DNA of 64,000 bases, taken from Marifrigoribacter sp047730175. Its GTDB lineage: Bacteria > Bacteroidota > Bacteroidia > Flavobacteriales > Flavobacteriaceae. The notes under the pieces are model-generated. The model did no database searches and was not told the origin of the DNA. It saw only the letters and a program-made list of their open reading frames with translations. Positions 25,838 to 35,000 of the stretch are shown in pieces. The stretch covers positions 2,728,001 to 2,792,000 of the forward strand of contig NZ_CP159833.1 in the NCBI RefSeq assembly GCF_047730175.1. The letters run 5' to 3'. Within the stretch, counting starts at the first letter, position 1, and the number at the start of each line of letters is the position of its first letter. The translations under genes were made by a program, and so were the position numbers.

Positions 25838-27148
25838 TTATACAAGGTAGATACGAACTTTTCTAGATTTAATTCGTTCATTATTGAGCGCTTTAATTAA
25901 ACTATCTGCTTTAGATGAAGCAACTGCAACAAAAGCACAGTCTTGTTTTAATTCTATAACACCTAGTTCGTCTTTTGATATATTCCCCTTTTTAAAAAAT
26001 AACCCAGCAATATCGCCTTTCGATATTTTATCTTTCCTCCCACCTGAAACAAACAGTGTTTTCCATTGTAAAGCCTTTGGCAAGGGTCTTTTTTGAATCT
26101 TTTCTATTGCTATTTTATTAATGTATTCAGGCAAGGTTTCTTCTCTCCATTGCAGTACATATGCCGTTCCATTAGAATTCATTCTTGCGGTACGACCATT
26201 TCTGTGTGTAAATTCGTGTGCTTTTAATGGAAGTTGGTAATGTATTATGTATTGTATCTCTGGAACATCGATACCCCGTGCGGCTAAATCTGTTGCAATA
26301 AGAATTTGATGCGTTCCATTTCGAAATTTAATTAAAGCTCTTTCTCTATCCTTTTGATCCATACCTCCATAAAAACAACCATGTGCAATATATTTTTCAG
26401 TAAGAAAATCACTCAACCAGTTAATTGTATCCTTATAGTTGCAAAATATGATACAGGGTTGATTTCCAATATGACAAATAAGTTGTACTAAAGATTCTAA
26501 TTTATCTTTATCTGAAGAAATTACAGATTTCATTTCTAGATTTGAAACTATTTCTTCAGAAAAATCAACAGTAACAGGATTGATTAGATCAACAAATGAA
26601 GGTATTTCAACTCCTTGCGTTGCTGAAGTTAAAATTCGGTTATCTAAAGCTGTAAGACCGCTTACAATGATTCTCATAGCTGATTCGAAGCCAATTTCCA
26701 AGGATTTATCAAATTCATCTAACACTAAGGTCTTAATAGTTTTAGATGCTATTGTTTTACGTTTAATATGATCAGAGATTCTTCCAGGAGTACCTATAAC
26801 AAAAGTTGGCGTATGATTTAAATCAATTAAATCTTTTGCAAAAGGTCTACCTCCATATAGCGCATTTACCTTTACACCCGATCCCATATTTCTAATCACT
26901 AGCTCAATTTGTAAAGCTAATTCTCGCGTAGGTACAATGATTAACACCTGTACTCCTTCAATATTCGGATCTAATTTTTCAAAAATAGGTAATAGAAATG
27001 CTAGTGTTTTCCCAGTACCTGTAGGAGATAGTAAGACTATATTAGACGTAGAACTTATCGCTAAAGTAGCTTGTTCTTGCATCTCATTAAGTTTTTCTAT
27101 ACCCAGTTTAGTGAGTATTTCTTTTCTTTTTTTAAAAGCTTTTTGCAT
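25838..27148 (-). CDS. DbpA-like DEAD-box RNA helicase (DEFD variant)
   Basis: A 436-residue helicase. Motif I is SPTGTGKT, PTREL follows, motif II is DEFD instead of DEAD, and SAT, ARGID and HRNGRTAR complete the core. Residues about 360-436 match the DbpA RNA-binding domain (KGDIAGLFFKKGNISKDELG), which targets 23S rRNA hairpin 92 in the archetype. It likely acts in large-subunit assembly. The promoter lies so close (27153-27183) that the mRNA may begin at or within a few bases of the ATG. Confidence 0.9.
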   Translation of the reverse strand: MQKAFKKRKEILTKLGIEKLNEMQEQATLAISSTSNIVLLSPTGTGKTLAFLLPIFEKLDPNIEGVQVLIIVPTRELALQIELVIRNMGSGVKVNALYGGRPFAKDLIDLNHTPTFVIGTPGRISDHIKRKTIASKTIKTLVLDEFDKSLEIGFESAMRIIVSGLTALDNRILTSATQGVEIPSFVDLINPVTVDFSEEIVSNLEMKSVISSDKDKLESLVQLICHIGNQPCIIFCNYKDTINWLSDFLTEKYIAHGCFYGGMDQKDRERALIKFRNGTHQILIATDLAARGIDVPEIQYIIHYQLPLKAHEFTHRNGRTARMNSNGTAYVLQWREETLPEYINKIAIEKIQKRPLPKALQWKTLFVSGGRKDKISKGDIAGLFFKKGNISKDELGVIELKQDCAFVAVASSKADSLIKALNNERIKSRKVRIYLV

Positions 27149-27152
27149 GCAG

Positions 27153-27183
27153 CAAAAGTACTTTAATTAAAGGTTAAGTTCAA
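27153..27183 (-). promoter_or_regulatory. Promoter of the DbpA-like gene (-33 TTG, -7 TACTTTTG)
   Basis: On the minus strand TTG (27183-27181), a 20-base spacer and TACTTTTG (27160-27153) form a complete promoter. Only four bases separate the -7 box from the ATG, suggesting a leaderless transcript. Confidence 0.6.
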
Positions 27184-27221
27184 CATTAAAATTTATATAA
27201 AAAAGGCTACATAAATTTCCA

Positions 27222-28928
27222 TTATTCCCTTATTACTTTAATAATAGAGCGATCATTGCCCGATTGGATCGCTATAAAATAGAGGCCTTTACTAACATTA
27301 TTTCCTTTTCCTGAAGTTCCATTCCAAGTAATCTTTTGTTTTCCTGAAATAGTATCATTCAATAATGTAGTCACTTTATTTCCTAGAACATCAAATACTT
27401 CTACTGTTGTTTCTGAAGTGATCATTACTTCAAATTCAATAGTAATTGATTCTTTAAAGGGATTTGGATATGACGACAGGTTATTTGTATTCAGAACAAC
27501 ATCATTATTGCTTAAAATTCCGAAGGGAGAAATACGTGAGTAATACACATCTTGCCCACCATTAATAGTATTCGCCCAGGCTAAATGTGCAAAATCATTA
27601 TCTGAAACCATATCATAATAATCTCCCATTTTATTTTGTTGTGGATAGCCGATAGAAGGGTCAAATTCTTCAGAAATAGGGACTTCTTCAGACCATGTAT
27701 CACCTTGGTCTTCAGAAAAAGTATAATAAAGCACTGAATCGATCGTATTTGAAGCATCTCTAGTATCTAACCAAACTACATCTATTCGGCCATTAGGAGC
27801 CACAGACATGGTTCCAAACCACTGATAATTTGTTGTACTTACATCTGTATTAATTCTCATTGGAGCACTAAAGTTGATACCTCCATCAGTACTTTTTGTA
27901 AACATAACATCTGCTGGATCTGAATTTGAAAATCGCTGAACAGAAGCAAGAACATATATATTACCATCATTTGCGCTACCTGAAACATCAACATCTATCC
28001 ATGCTTGTCCCATTAAACCTTGTGGATTCATAGGAGGAAATATATCTAATTGCCCATTTAAATCTACATTACTTACTAAATCGAAAGAAACGGGCATCCC
28101 AGGATCTTTTGCTGTTGTTGATTTAGTTACGATAAATCCAGCCCCTCCTTGACCTACCGTATATAATGTTCCTTCTGAATCTACTGCAAGTGTTCCCCAA
28201 ATTGGATCTCCATCTACCGTTACACAATCTTCAAAACTTTGAGATTCATCTGTAGATCTTGTAAAATTTCCATTACAAGTTGTAAAGGAAGAATTCCAAT
28301 AGGAGTAGTTATTCTTGTCTCCTATTCCTCCGCTTCTATCTATGCGCATCCATTGTTTATCTCCTCCATTTGCTGGAACTGGTGAGCCCCAATCTTGTCC
28401 ACCATCTGAAATAGTATAGACATCACATGCAAAACCTGATTGTAAACTGTTGTAGTATAAATTTCCATCGGTATCAAAATCTAGTACAGGATCCGATCTA
28501 AATACGCCTGGGTTAAGTACTCCAGGATTGGTCCATTCATATCCTCCATTTAATGAATATGAATTCCCAGCTTGTCTGAAATTACTGCTAATATTATCAA
28601 ATTGCCTCCATCCTATTACGATCCTATCTGGATTTGTTGGATCTACAGCGATAGAGGGTTCGTTCCCAGCATCGCCAATAATATTATTGCCATTTTCATC
28701 AATATTTGTTTGTTCTGTAAAATAATTAGGCGTTGAAACTGAATAAGCAGGACTTCGCTCCATGGTAGATTTATCTACTGGTACATATTCATGATCTGGA
28801 GTTTCGTTATATAGTCCTTTTAACGAATTAATATCTTTTGTTTGAGATATTGCTATTGTTGAAATTAAAAACATAGTGAGACCAAATAGGATTTCTTTAT
28901 TGAAATTAATGTTTTTGACGTTTTTCAT
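27222..28928 (-). CDS. T9SS-exported sialidase-fold (BNR/Asp-box) protein
   Basis: A 568-residue secreted protein with a signal peptide at 1-29, a six-bladed-propeller-like body with Asp-box motifs (SLNGGYEWTNP, ISDGGQDWGSP, STDGGINFSAP, SEDQGDTWSEE) and a C-terminal type A T9SS sorting domain from about residue 490 (YPNPFKESITIEF, then KGLYFIAIQ). The fold is shared by sialidases and other glycan-binding or hydrolysing proteins. The catalytic Arg triad and Tyr/Glu pair of true sialidases cannot be confirmed by eye, so activity is open. It should be exported through the outer membrane by the type IX system. Confidence 0.82.
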   Translation of the reverse strand: MKNVKNINFNKEILFGLTMFLISTIAISQTKDINSLKGLYNETPDHEYVPVDKSTMERSPAYSVSTPNYFTEQTNIDENGNNIIGDAGNEPSIAVDPTNPDRIVIGWRQFDNISSNFRQAGNSYSLNGGYEWTNPGVLNPGVFRSDPVLDFDTDGNLYYNSLQSGFACDVYTISDGGQDWGSPVPANGGDKQWMRIDRSGGIGDKNNYSYWNSSFTTCNGNFTRSTDESQSFEDCVTVDGDPIWGTLAVDSEGTLYTVGQGGAGFIVTKSTTAKDPGMPVSFDLVSNVDLNGQLDIFPPMNPQGLMGQAWIDVDVSGSANDGNIYVLASVQRFSNSDPADVMFTKSTDGGINFSAPMRINTDVSTTNYQWFGTMSVAPNGRIDVVWLDTRDASNTIDSVLYYTFSEDQGDTWSEEVPISEEFDPSIGYPQQNKMGDYYDMVSDNDFAHLAWANTINGGQDVYYSRISPFGILSNNDVVLNTNNLSSYPNPFKESITIEFEVMITSETTVEVFDVLGNKVTTLLNDTISGKQKITWNGTSGKGNNVSKGLYFIAIQSGNDRSIIKVIRE

Positions 28929-29057
28929 GCCTTTTTTTTGATTGATAATAAATAGCTTTTTTAAAACTCTAATGTAGAGATTTAAATAATAAAATTCTCT
29001 TAAACATTTATTAAATAAAGGCTTGTTGTAAATAAATGTTTAAATTAGCTAAAAAAA

Positions 29058-29660
29058 ATGTTACTAAGAGCCTCACTTTTCTTGTTGTTATTTTTATCTA
29101 TTTCAACACTATCTGCACAAAAAGATAAAATTAAAATTGTTGAAGAAAAAATAGCAAATCGTCTCGCTTTATATGCGGTAAATGAATCTGAAACTGATTA
29201 TGATGTAATGATCACTGTTTCAGGAACAAACTTTAGGCAAAGCAAAGGTAAATCAAGATTTTTTCGTGTCCCTCAAGCATCCAAAGTTCATCTTAAAAAT
29301 TTAATTCTTACAAAGGGTAAATTACCACAGTATACTTATGAACTTGTTATAAATGATAGCCTTTCTAGACGTGCATTAAGGAAACCATTTACAAATATTA
29401 AGATTGCTCCAAAGGCATTAATCACTATTTATGTACCTGAGAATTGTCCAACTTGTGACAGTATCATAAATCCACTGAAAGCGAGTAGATATAAATTTAC
29501 TTCAATCGTATTGGCAGATCGTCCTGAAGTTAAAAAAGGACTTAAAATGGTATTACCTAAAATTGATTCCATACAAAAACCAATTGTTAGTTTAGGAGGT
29601 AAAATATTTCCGGAGGTTGAGAGCTATGAGCAATTAATGGAAGAGTTAAACAATAACTAA
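29058..29660 (+). CDS. Secreted protein with glutaredoxin-like domain
   Basis: A 200-residue exported protein with a signal peptide at 1-20 (ending LSAQ). The N-terminal half (25-115) is beta-rich and unrecognised. The C-terminal half (119-200) has a thioredoxin-fold look: ITIYVPENCPTCDSI with CPTC at 130-133 and a cis-Pro region KPIVSLGGKIFPEVESYEQ. It is probably a periplasmic thiol oxidoreductase. The next gene, two bases downstream, is broken. Confidence 0.65.
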   Translation: MLLRASLFLLLFLSISTLSAQKDKIKIVEEKIANRLALYAVNESETDYDVMITVSGTNFRQSKGKSRFFRVPQASKVHLKNLILTKGKLPQYTYELVINDSLSRRALRKPFTNIKIAPKALITIYVPENCPTCDSIINPLKASRYKFTSIVLADRPEVKKGLKMVLPKIDSIQKPIVSLGGKIFPEVESYEQLMEELNNN

Positions 29661-29662
29661 CA

Positions 29663-30101
29663 TTGATAGAGTATTCAGAAATAAAACTTTTAAAGCAATT
29701 TATAGCACAGCATCAAATTAGTCTAGATGTACCTGCTACTGAAAAATTGACCCTAAGTTAACCTCTATTGAAGTTATTATAAATCAAAAAAAAACATCAT
29801 TCAAGCAGAAGATGAATATGATGACTTAAAAATAGACAACGAATTATTACATCTCATTATAGTATTAAGAGAGGTTGAATCTATAGCGGCTTCTGAAGAT
29901 TTTTTAGATTGGTGTGGGCAATTAGATTTAAATGCTTCAAACGATAAATTACGCGTGTACTATATTGATATCACTAGCCATTTATTCGATTTTAAAAATT
30001 TATTTGAAAAAGGAAAACTCACTTCTTTTATCTCTGATTTATATTATCAATTAAATGCAGGAGCAATTCAAATTCTTCCTTTAAATAAAGATAGATACTA
30101 A
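29663..30101 (+). pseudogene. Doubly frameshifted gene of unknown function
   Basis: Three successive reading frames join into one protein-like sequence. A TTG at 29663 starts a 32-codon part (EYSEIKLLKQFIAQHQISLD) ending at TAA 29759. The next frame gives TSIEVIINQKK from about 29758, and after an A9 run at 29786-29794 the third frame stays open for about 100 codons (REVESIAASEDFLDWCGQL, ISDLYYQLNAGAIQILPL) to TAA 30099. The third part has no ATG at all. Composition is clearly coding. The gene is disrupted, mis-sequenced at the homopolymer, or uses slippage at A9; two separate shifts favour decay. I do not recognise the family. Confidence 0.6.
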
Positions 30102-30102
30102 T

Positions 30103-31458
30103 CTATTTTCGCTTGTTATGCTTATTATAATTTTTATCTCCTCGAGTTTTAGGTTTTTTATATTTTTTCTTTAACTCTCTTTCATAAGCACCACGCTCGT
30201 TAACCTTTTTATTTTTCTCCTTTTTTTCATGGAAACTTGCCCCTGGCACATAATCTCCAGATTGTTTATGGGGATTATCTTTTTCTATAATTTTGGGTTG
30301 TTCCTCTGGAGTTAATCGTGTGGCAATTTCAATTCCTTCTGGAAAGTCAATTTCAGGAATTTTATAATCCATTAAGGTTTCGATATCTTCTTTAAAACGA
30401 ATTTCTTTTTCAGTATAAAAAAGGAGTGATTTCCCTTCCTGTTCTGCTCTACCCGTTCTCCCTATTCGGTGCATGTAATTTTCAGGAAAATTTGGAGTAT
30501 CAAAATTGATTACATGTGAAATCCTATCTAAATCTAAACCCCGCGCCATTACATCTGTAGCGACTAATATTCTGTTAGCTCCTTCATCGAATTGTTTTAT
30601 AGAACGAATCCTGTAATTTTGTGTTTTATTTGAATGTATTACACAAAGTTCAGATCCAAATATTTCATCTAAATCCTCAAACAAACGATCAGCACTCTTT
30701 TTATTAGAAACAAAAATTAATACTTTATGATACGTTTCCACATCTTTAAGTAAATGCGCTAATAAATTTACCTTAGTATAAAAGTTTTGAACCGAATAAC
30801 ATTTCTGACTTATATTATCTAGAGGTGTACCACTCATTGCAATAGAAACCTTCTTCGGAGAAATAAAGAAATCATCTATTAATGCTTCAATGTCTTCAGT
30901 CATCGTTGCTGAAAACATAATATTTTGTCTACGTTCTGGTAATAAATCGAAGATGTTTGTGATTTGAAATCTAAATCCTAAATCAAGCATAACATCAACC
31001 TCATCAATCACCAGTTTTTTAATAGATTTTAATAGAAGTGATCTACTTAAAACCAAATCATATAAACGTCCAGGAGTTGCCACAATAATGTCGGTTCCTT
31101 GAGCTACAGCTTGTTTTTGCGTGTTAATATTAGTTCCTCCATAGATCCCTAAAACACGAATACTACTATATTTTCCGAATTGTTCTATTTGGTCTACTAC
31201 TTGCAAAACAAGTTCACGTGTAGGCACAATAATTAATACTCTTGGATTCTCTTGTTTCGAAAACTTTAAATCCTGAAGAATAGGCAGCATATAAGCAAAA
31301 GTCTTACCCGTTCCGGTTTGGGCTATACCAACCATATCTTTTCCTGAAAGAATTACAGAAAAGGATTCTTTTTGAATCAATGTTGGTTTTTTGAAACCAA
31401 GATCTTCAATCGCGTAATTAAGCTGTTTATTTATTTTAAAATCCTCGAAAGATTCCAT
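30103..31458 (-). CDS. DEAD-box RNA helicase, RhlE-like (DEVD variant)
   Basis: A 451-residue helicase. AQTGTGKT, PTREL, TPGR, DEVD in place of DEAD (VIDEVDVMLDLGF), SAT, ARGLD and HRIGRTGRA are in order. The C-terminal 70 residues are strongly basic (KKKYKKPKTRGDKNYNKHNK), typical of RhlE-like RNA-binding tails. It likely acts in ribosome maturation or RNA decay in the cold. A TACCTTTG box lies 18 bases upstream of the ATG. Confidence 0.93.
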   Translation of the reverse strand: MESFEDFKINKQLNYAIEDLGFKKPTLIQKESFSVILSGKDMVGIAQTGTGKTFAYMLPILQDLKFSKQENPRVLIIVPTRELVLQVVDQIEQFGKYSSIRVLGIYGGTNINTQKQAVAQGTDIIVATPGRLYDLVLSRSLLLKSIKKLVIDEVDVMLDLGFRFQITNIFDLLPERRQNIMFSATMTEDIEALIDDFFISPKKVSIAMSGTPLDNISQKCYSVQNFYTKVNLLAHLLKDVETYHKVLIFVSNKKSADRLFEDLDEIFGSELCVIHSNKTQNYRIRSIKQFDEGANRILVATDVMARGLDLDRISHVINFDTPNFPENYMHRIGRTGRAEQEGKSLLFYTEKEIRFKEDIETLMDYKIPEIDFPEGIEIATRLTPEEQPKIIEKDNPHKQSGDYVPGASFHEKKEKNKKVNERGAYERELKKKYKKPKTRGDKNYNKHNKRK

Positions 31459-31475
31459 TGAAAATATATTTTTTA

Positions 31476-31483
31476 CAAAGGTA
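31476..31483 (-). promoter_or_regulatory. -7 promoter box of the RhlE-like gene
   Basis: The minus strand reads TACCTTTG, 18 bases upstream of the ATG at 31458. Confidence 0.45.
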
Positions 31484-31587
31484 CACTTAAAAATTTATTC
31501 AAGGCATGTGTTGGATTTTCAAAATACATTATATTGTATAATGTTATTAGTAGAACCCCTATCTTTATCGCTAAATAATACTACATT

Positions 31588-32484
31588 TTGCATCCTAATA
31601 ACAAACATAACGATTCCTATAGTTTTCCTGAGTTAATAAAATGTAATGCCGAGTTAGCTCCGTATGCATTTGAAAATGATTATGGAGTTACAACGATTGA
31701 TTTTTCAGATAATAAAGCTGTGTTACAACTAAACAAGGCCTTATTAAAGCTTCATTATGGTGTTTCTGAATGGAATATACCAAACAATTACTTATGCCCT
31801 CCAATTCCTGGAAGAGTTGATTATATTCATTATATAGCCGACTTACTAGCGTCTGAAGGTATAGATACCGCCATAAAAGGACTTGATATTGGTGTGGGTG
31901 CTAATTGTATTTACCCCATTTTAGCTTCACAACTATACGATTGGAAGATGGTTGGTGTAGATAGTAATGAGACCGCTGTTAGCTCTGCAAAAGCAAACAT
32001 AGCTGTTTCAGAAGGGCTAAAGAAAAATATTGAGATACGCCATCAAGAAAATAATGCTAACATTTTTGAAGGGATTATACAAAAAGATGAATTCTTTCAT
32101 TTCAGTATGTGCAATCCCCCTTTTCATTCTTCCGAAGAAAATGCAACAAAAGGAACCTTGCGAAAAATGAGAAACCTTCAAAAAAATGAAGGAGGTTATT
32201 TTAAAAAAGAAGAAATTTATTTAAACTTTGGTGGACAAGCAAATGAACTTTGGTGCAATGGTGGTGAAGCTTTGTTTATTAAAAGAATGATAAAGCAAAG
32301 TGCTGCATTTAAAGATAATATTAAATGGTTTACCTCCTTAGTTTCTAAGAAAGAAAACTTAGCTAAAATGTATAAACAGTTAAATAAACTTAAGGTTACC
32401 CATAAAACAATAGAAATGACTCAAGGCAATAAACAAAGCCGAATTGTGGCTTGGAGTTTTAATAATCCTGAAGTTAAAGTATAA
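31588..32484 (+). CDS. rlmF: 23S rRNA (adenine1618-N6)-methyltransferase RlmF
   Basis: A 298-residue SAM-dependent methyltransferase that modifies A1618 of 23S rRNA. Family marks are the HPNNKHN start, LCPPIPGRVDYIHYIADLL near residue 70, the SAM loop LDIGVGANCIYP and the catalytic NPPF (MCNPPFHSS). The start is TTG at 31588: an in-frame TAA sits just upstream, and the product then begins as expected for the family. It converges with the DEAH helicase, 9 bases apart. Its rRNA role fits the surrounding helicase genes. Confidence 0.93.
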   Translation: MHPNNKHNDSYSFPELIKCNAELAPYAFENDYGVTTIDFSDNKAVLQLNKALLKLHYGVSEWNIPNNYLCPPIPGRVDYIHYIADLLASEGIDTAIKGLDIGVGANCIYPILASQLYDWKMVGVDSNETAVSSAKANIAVSEGLKKNIEIRHQENNANIFEGIIQKDEFFHFSMCNPPFHSSEENATKGTLRKMRNLQKNEGGYFKKEEIYLNFGGQANELWCNGGEALFIKRMIKQSAAFKDNIKWFTSLVSKKENLAKMYKQLNKLKVTHKTIEMTQGNKQSRIVAWSFNNPEVKV

Positions 32485-32493
32485 AATTTGAGG

Positions 32494-34017
32494 TTAATCT
32501 TCTGGGGGCCTTCCGTGAATTTCTTCAAATTTCTCATCAAAATTTTCACGTAAGTAGTTTCGTAGTTTAAGTCTATAATCACCTTTTAACCAATGTAAGA
32601 AATTAAAGGTGCTCTTACTAATACATTTAGAATAACGTTGTATGCGATAATCTATATCTTCATCTAGCATTTTAGCTAAACTTAAGGCATCGTATACATC
32701 TTCACTGTTCTCAATACAAATCCAAGCATGTTGTTTTATAGATCCTTCTAAAACTACTTTAGAAGACTCTCCGTTTCTCACAGAGTTGGTATAAGCTTCT
32801 TTTATGTCGTAATAAACATCATCAGAATTAGAAAATTCAGTTCTTATTTCTGAAGGCATTTCATATCGAAAACTGTTTTCAATATTTTCATCATCTAAGA
32901 TATTCTCTAAATAATAATTAGGAGAATTAAATATTTTTTGCCAATCTAAATCAGCTCCCCAAGGTCCAAATCTGTGTAAATTATTTCCAAGATCAATTAC
33001 GGTAAAAGTTGATTTCTTTTGAAGAATACGTGAACCCCTACCAATCATTTGATAATATAAAGTAAGTGATTTTGTTGCTCTATTTAAAACGATCGTGTCA
33101 ATAGTAGGTTCATCAAAACCAGTTGTTAAAATGCTTACTGAAGTAATGATGGCATTTGGTGTTTCTTTAAACCATTTCAAGATGGCTTTACGTTGTTTTT
33201 TTGTTGCTGTATTATCTAAATGCGCTATTGGATACCCTGCTGATCTAAAAGCATCATATACATGCAGTGAAGTATTAATACCATTGTTAAAAATTAATGT
33301 CTTTTTCCCTTTTGAATGCTTTTCATAGCCTTGAATTAATTTGCTAAGCATATCATTATTGGTATATAAATCTTCCGAAGATTTTACTGTATAATCTCCA
33401 TTAGAACCTACCACTAAAGATGTTAACCCAACATTATAAGAATAAGTTTCAGCGCGTGCTAAGAATTCATTCTCAATAAGGGCTTCAATAGATTCCCCTA
33501 CAATTAGTTCGTTATAATTATCGGTCATCGGTAATTTAATATTCGAACTTAAAGGAGTTGCTGTAACACCTAATATGAATGATTTTTCAAAAAATTTAAA
33601 AAGCTTTGTAAATGAATTATAGTGTGCCTCATCAATAATTACTAATCCAATATCTGAGATATCTAACTTGTCATCATTTAACCTATTATTTAAAGTTTCA
33701 ACCATGGCTACAAAGCAATCGTAGTCTTTTTGATCATCTAAATTGGCTTTACTGTCTACTACCTTATTCACTACACCAAAACCCGAAAGCATTTTTGAAG
33801 TTTGCTTACAAAGTTCAATACGATGCGTCATAACAAGAACTTTCTTATTATGATGCTTTAAATACTGACGTACCATTTCAGAAAATATCACTGTTTTTCC
33901 TCCACCCGTTGGAAGTTGATAAAGTAAATGATAGTCATCTGGAGCTTCTTCAAATCGTTTAAAGATTTTATTTATGGCACCTTTTTGATAACTATATAAT
34001 TCTTTATCTGTTTTCAT
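32494..34017 (-). CDS. DEAD/DEAH superfamily II helicase (SSL2/RecG-like class)
   Basis: A 507-residue helicase. Motif I is PTGGGKTVIF, motif II IIDEAH, motif III TATPL; ILTTGFDEP and QMIGRGSR are motifs V and VI. This layout matches the COG1061 class (type III restriction-like/XPB-like SF2 helicases), which act on DNA or unknown substrates; no nuclease or methylase partner is adjacent. The C-terminal 170 residues are unassigned. A TACTTTTG promoter box is 55 bases upstream. Confidence 0.9.
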   Translation of the reverse strand: MKTDKELYSYQKGAINKIFKRFEEAPDDYHLLYQLPTGGGKTVIFSEMVRQYLKHHNKKVLVMTHRIELCKQTSKMLSGFGVVNKVVDSKANLDDQKDYDCFVAMVETLNNRLNDDKLDISDIGLVIIDEAHYNSFTKLFKFFEKSFILGVTATPLSSNIKLPMTDNYNELIVGESIEALIENEFLARAETYSYNVGLTSLVVGSNGDYTVKSSEDLYTNNDMLSKLIQGYEKHSKGKKTLIFNNGINTSLHVYDAFRSAGYPIAHLDNTATKKQRKAILKWFKETPNAIITSVSILTTGFDEPTIDTIVLNRATKSLTLYYQMIGRGSRILQKKSTFTVIDLGNNLHRFGPWGADLDWQKIFNSPNYYLENILDDENIENSFRYEMPSEIRTEFSNSDDVYYDIKEAYTNSVRNGESSKVVLEGSIKQHAWICIENSEDVYDALSLAKMLDEDIDYRIQRYSKCISKSTFNFLHWLKGDYRLKLRNYLRENFDEKFEEIHGRPPED

Positions 34018-34071
34018 ATATTTCTTCTGTAATAAGCTAAATGTTAAGTATTATTGATTTTTTTAAGTCTG

Positions 34072-34079
34072 CAAAAGTA
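34072..34079 (-). promoter_or_regulatory. -7 promoter box of the DEAH helicase gene
   Basis: The minus strand reads TACTTTTG (TAnnTTTG), 55 bases upstream of the ATG at 34017. Confidence 0.45.
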
Positions 34080-34233
34080 CTCCCTTTATAGGGCTTTTAC
34101 GAATTATTTTTAAAAGAAAATATTTCTAACATATTCCTTTTTATCAAATTAAAAGTTAAATAGCTGATTTGTAGCGAATAAGTGAAATATAATAATCTGA
34201 AAAAGAAATTATAGATTTTAAATAAAAATATAA

Positions 34234-34241
34234 TAAATTTG
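34234..34241 (+). promoter_or_regulatory. -7 promoter box of the LipL32-like gene
   Basis: The plus strand reads TAAATTTG, 24 bases before the ATG at 34265. Confidence 0.45.
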
Positions 34242-34264
34242 CTAAACATAAAAAACCAAACTAT

Positions 34265-34945
34265 ATGAAATCTATTAAAATTGTAAGCTTATTAGTTATT
34301 TTTCTATTTGCTTTTGGTACGAGTCAAGCTCAAAAATTAAAAGCATTTGGAAGTTCAATCGAAAAGAAAGTCGGTCCAGTTAAAAAAAGAGTTCCTTATT
34401 TAGATGTTATTAGTTATTTAGGACATGCATCTCCAGGTACTGAAAATGAAGTAAAAGATGGTAAGAAGTTTTACTACATCTATTTATGGGTTCCTGCTGT
34501 AGCACCAGAATTAGGTCTAAGAATGGTATCTCCTGCTGGGAATTCTAAAACTAAAAACCCTATCATGGGAGCTGGATACGAAGAAAATAAAGGATCAAAA
34601 GACTTTTTTGATACCTATATTACTTTAGAAAGATCAAGTGTGTTTTTAAAAGCTGGAATTGCTGACTCAGCAAATGCAACTTGGACAACCTTGAAAAGAA
34701 ATGATGATAGTGGAGAAATGCCTAAACAACCAAGTGGTAGAAAGTATAACTCTTTATTACGTTATGAAAGCCAAATAGGTGATCCTCTAAAAGCGTTGAC
34801 TAGAGGGTTATATCGTATCGGATTTACATCGTATAAAAAAGGTGAAGTAAACGGTACATTCTTAGCTCAAGTTGGTTCTCCAGTAAAGTTACCTGGTGTT
34901 GTAATGTCTAACACTATTGAAGGATTATTAGCACAGATGAAATAA
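34265..34945 (+). CDS. LipL32-like surface/periplasmic protein
   Basis: A 226-residue exported protein with a signal peptide at 1-22 (TSQA then Q23). The mature part follows the Leptospira major surface lipoprotein LipL32 block by block: YYIYLWVPAVAPELGLRM (70-87), FFDTYITLER (114-123), KYNSLLR (160-166) and RGLYRIGFTSYKKGEVNG (180-197), as recalled from the LipL32 sequence. Unlike LipL32 there is no lipobox cysteine, so it should be a soluble periplasmic or exported protein. The acidic calcium loop of LipL32 is reduced to NDDSGE (146-151). LipL32 homologues are also known in marine Pseudoalteromonas. The function here is unknown; binding of extracellular polymers is possible. It has its own promoter and terminator. 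Confidence 0.8.
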   Translation: MKSIKIVSLLVIFLFAFGTSQAQKLKAFGSSIEKKVGPVKKRVPYLDVISYLGHASPGTENEVKDGKKFYYIYLWVPAVAPELGLRMVSPAGNSKTKNPIMGAGYEENKGSKDFFDTYITLERSSVFLKAGIADSANATWTTLKRNDDSGEMPKQPSGRKYNSLLRYESQIGDPLKALTRGLYRIGFTSYKKGEVNGTFLAQVGSPVKLPGVVMSNTIEGLLAQMK

Positions 34946-34969
34946 TTTTAATTAATTAATTTGTTTAAA

Positions 34970-35000
34970 AAGCCAAGTCGAATAGACTTGGCTTTTTTTT
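34970..35000 (+). terminator. Terminator of the LipL32-like gene
   Basis: The stem AAGCCAAGTC/GACTTGGCTT with a five-base loop is followed by eight Ts. The end of the T run is also part of the next gene's -33 element. Confidence 0.85.
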
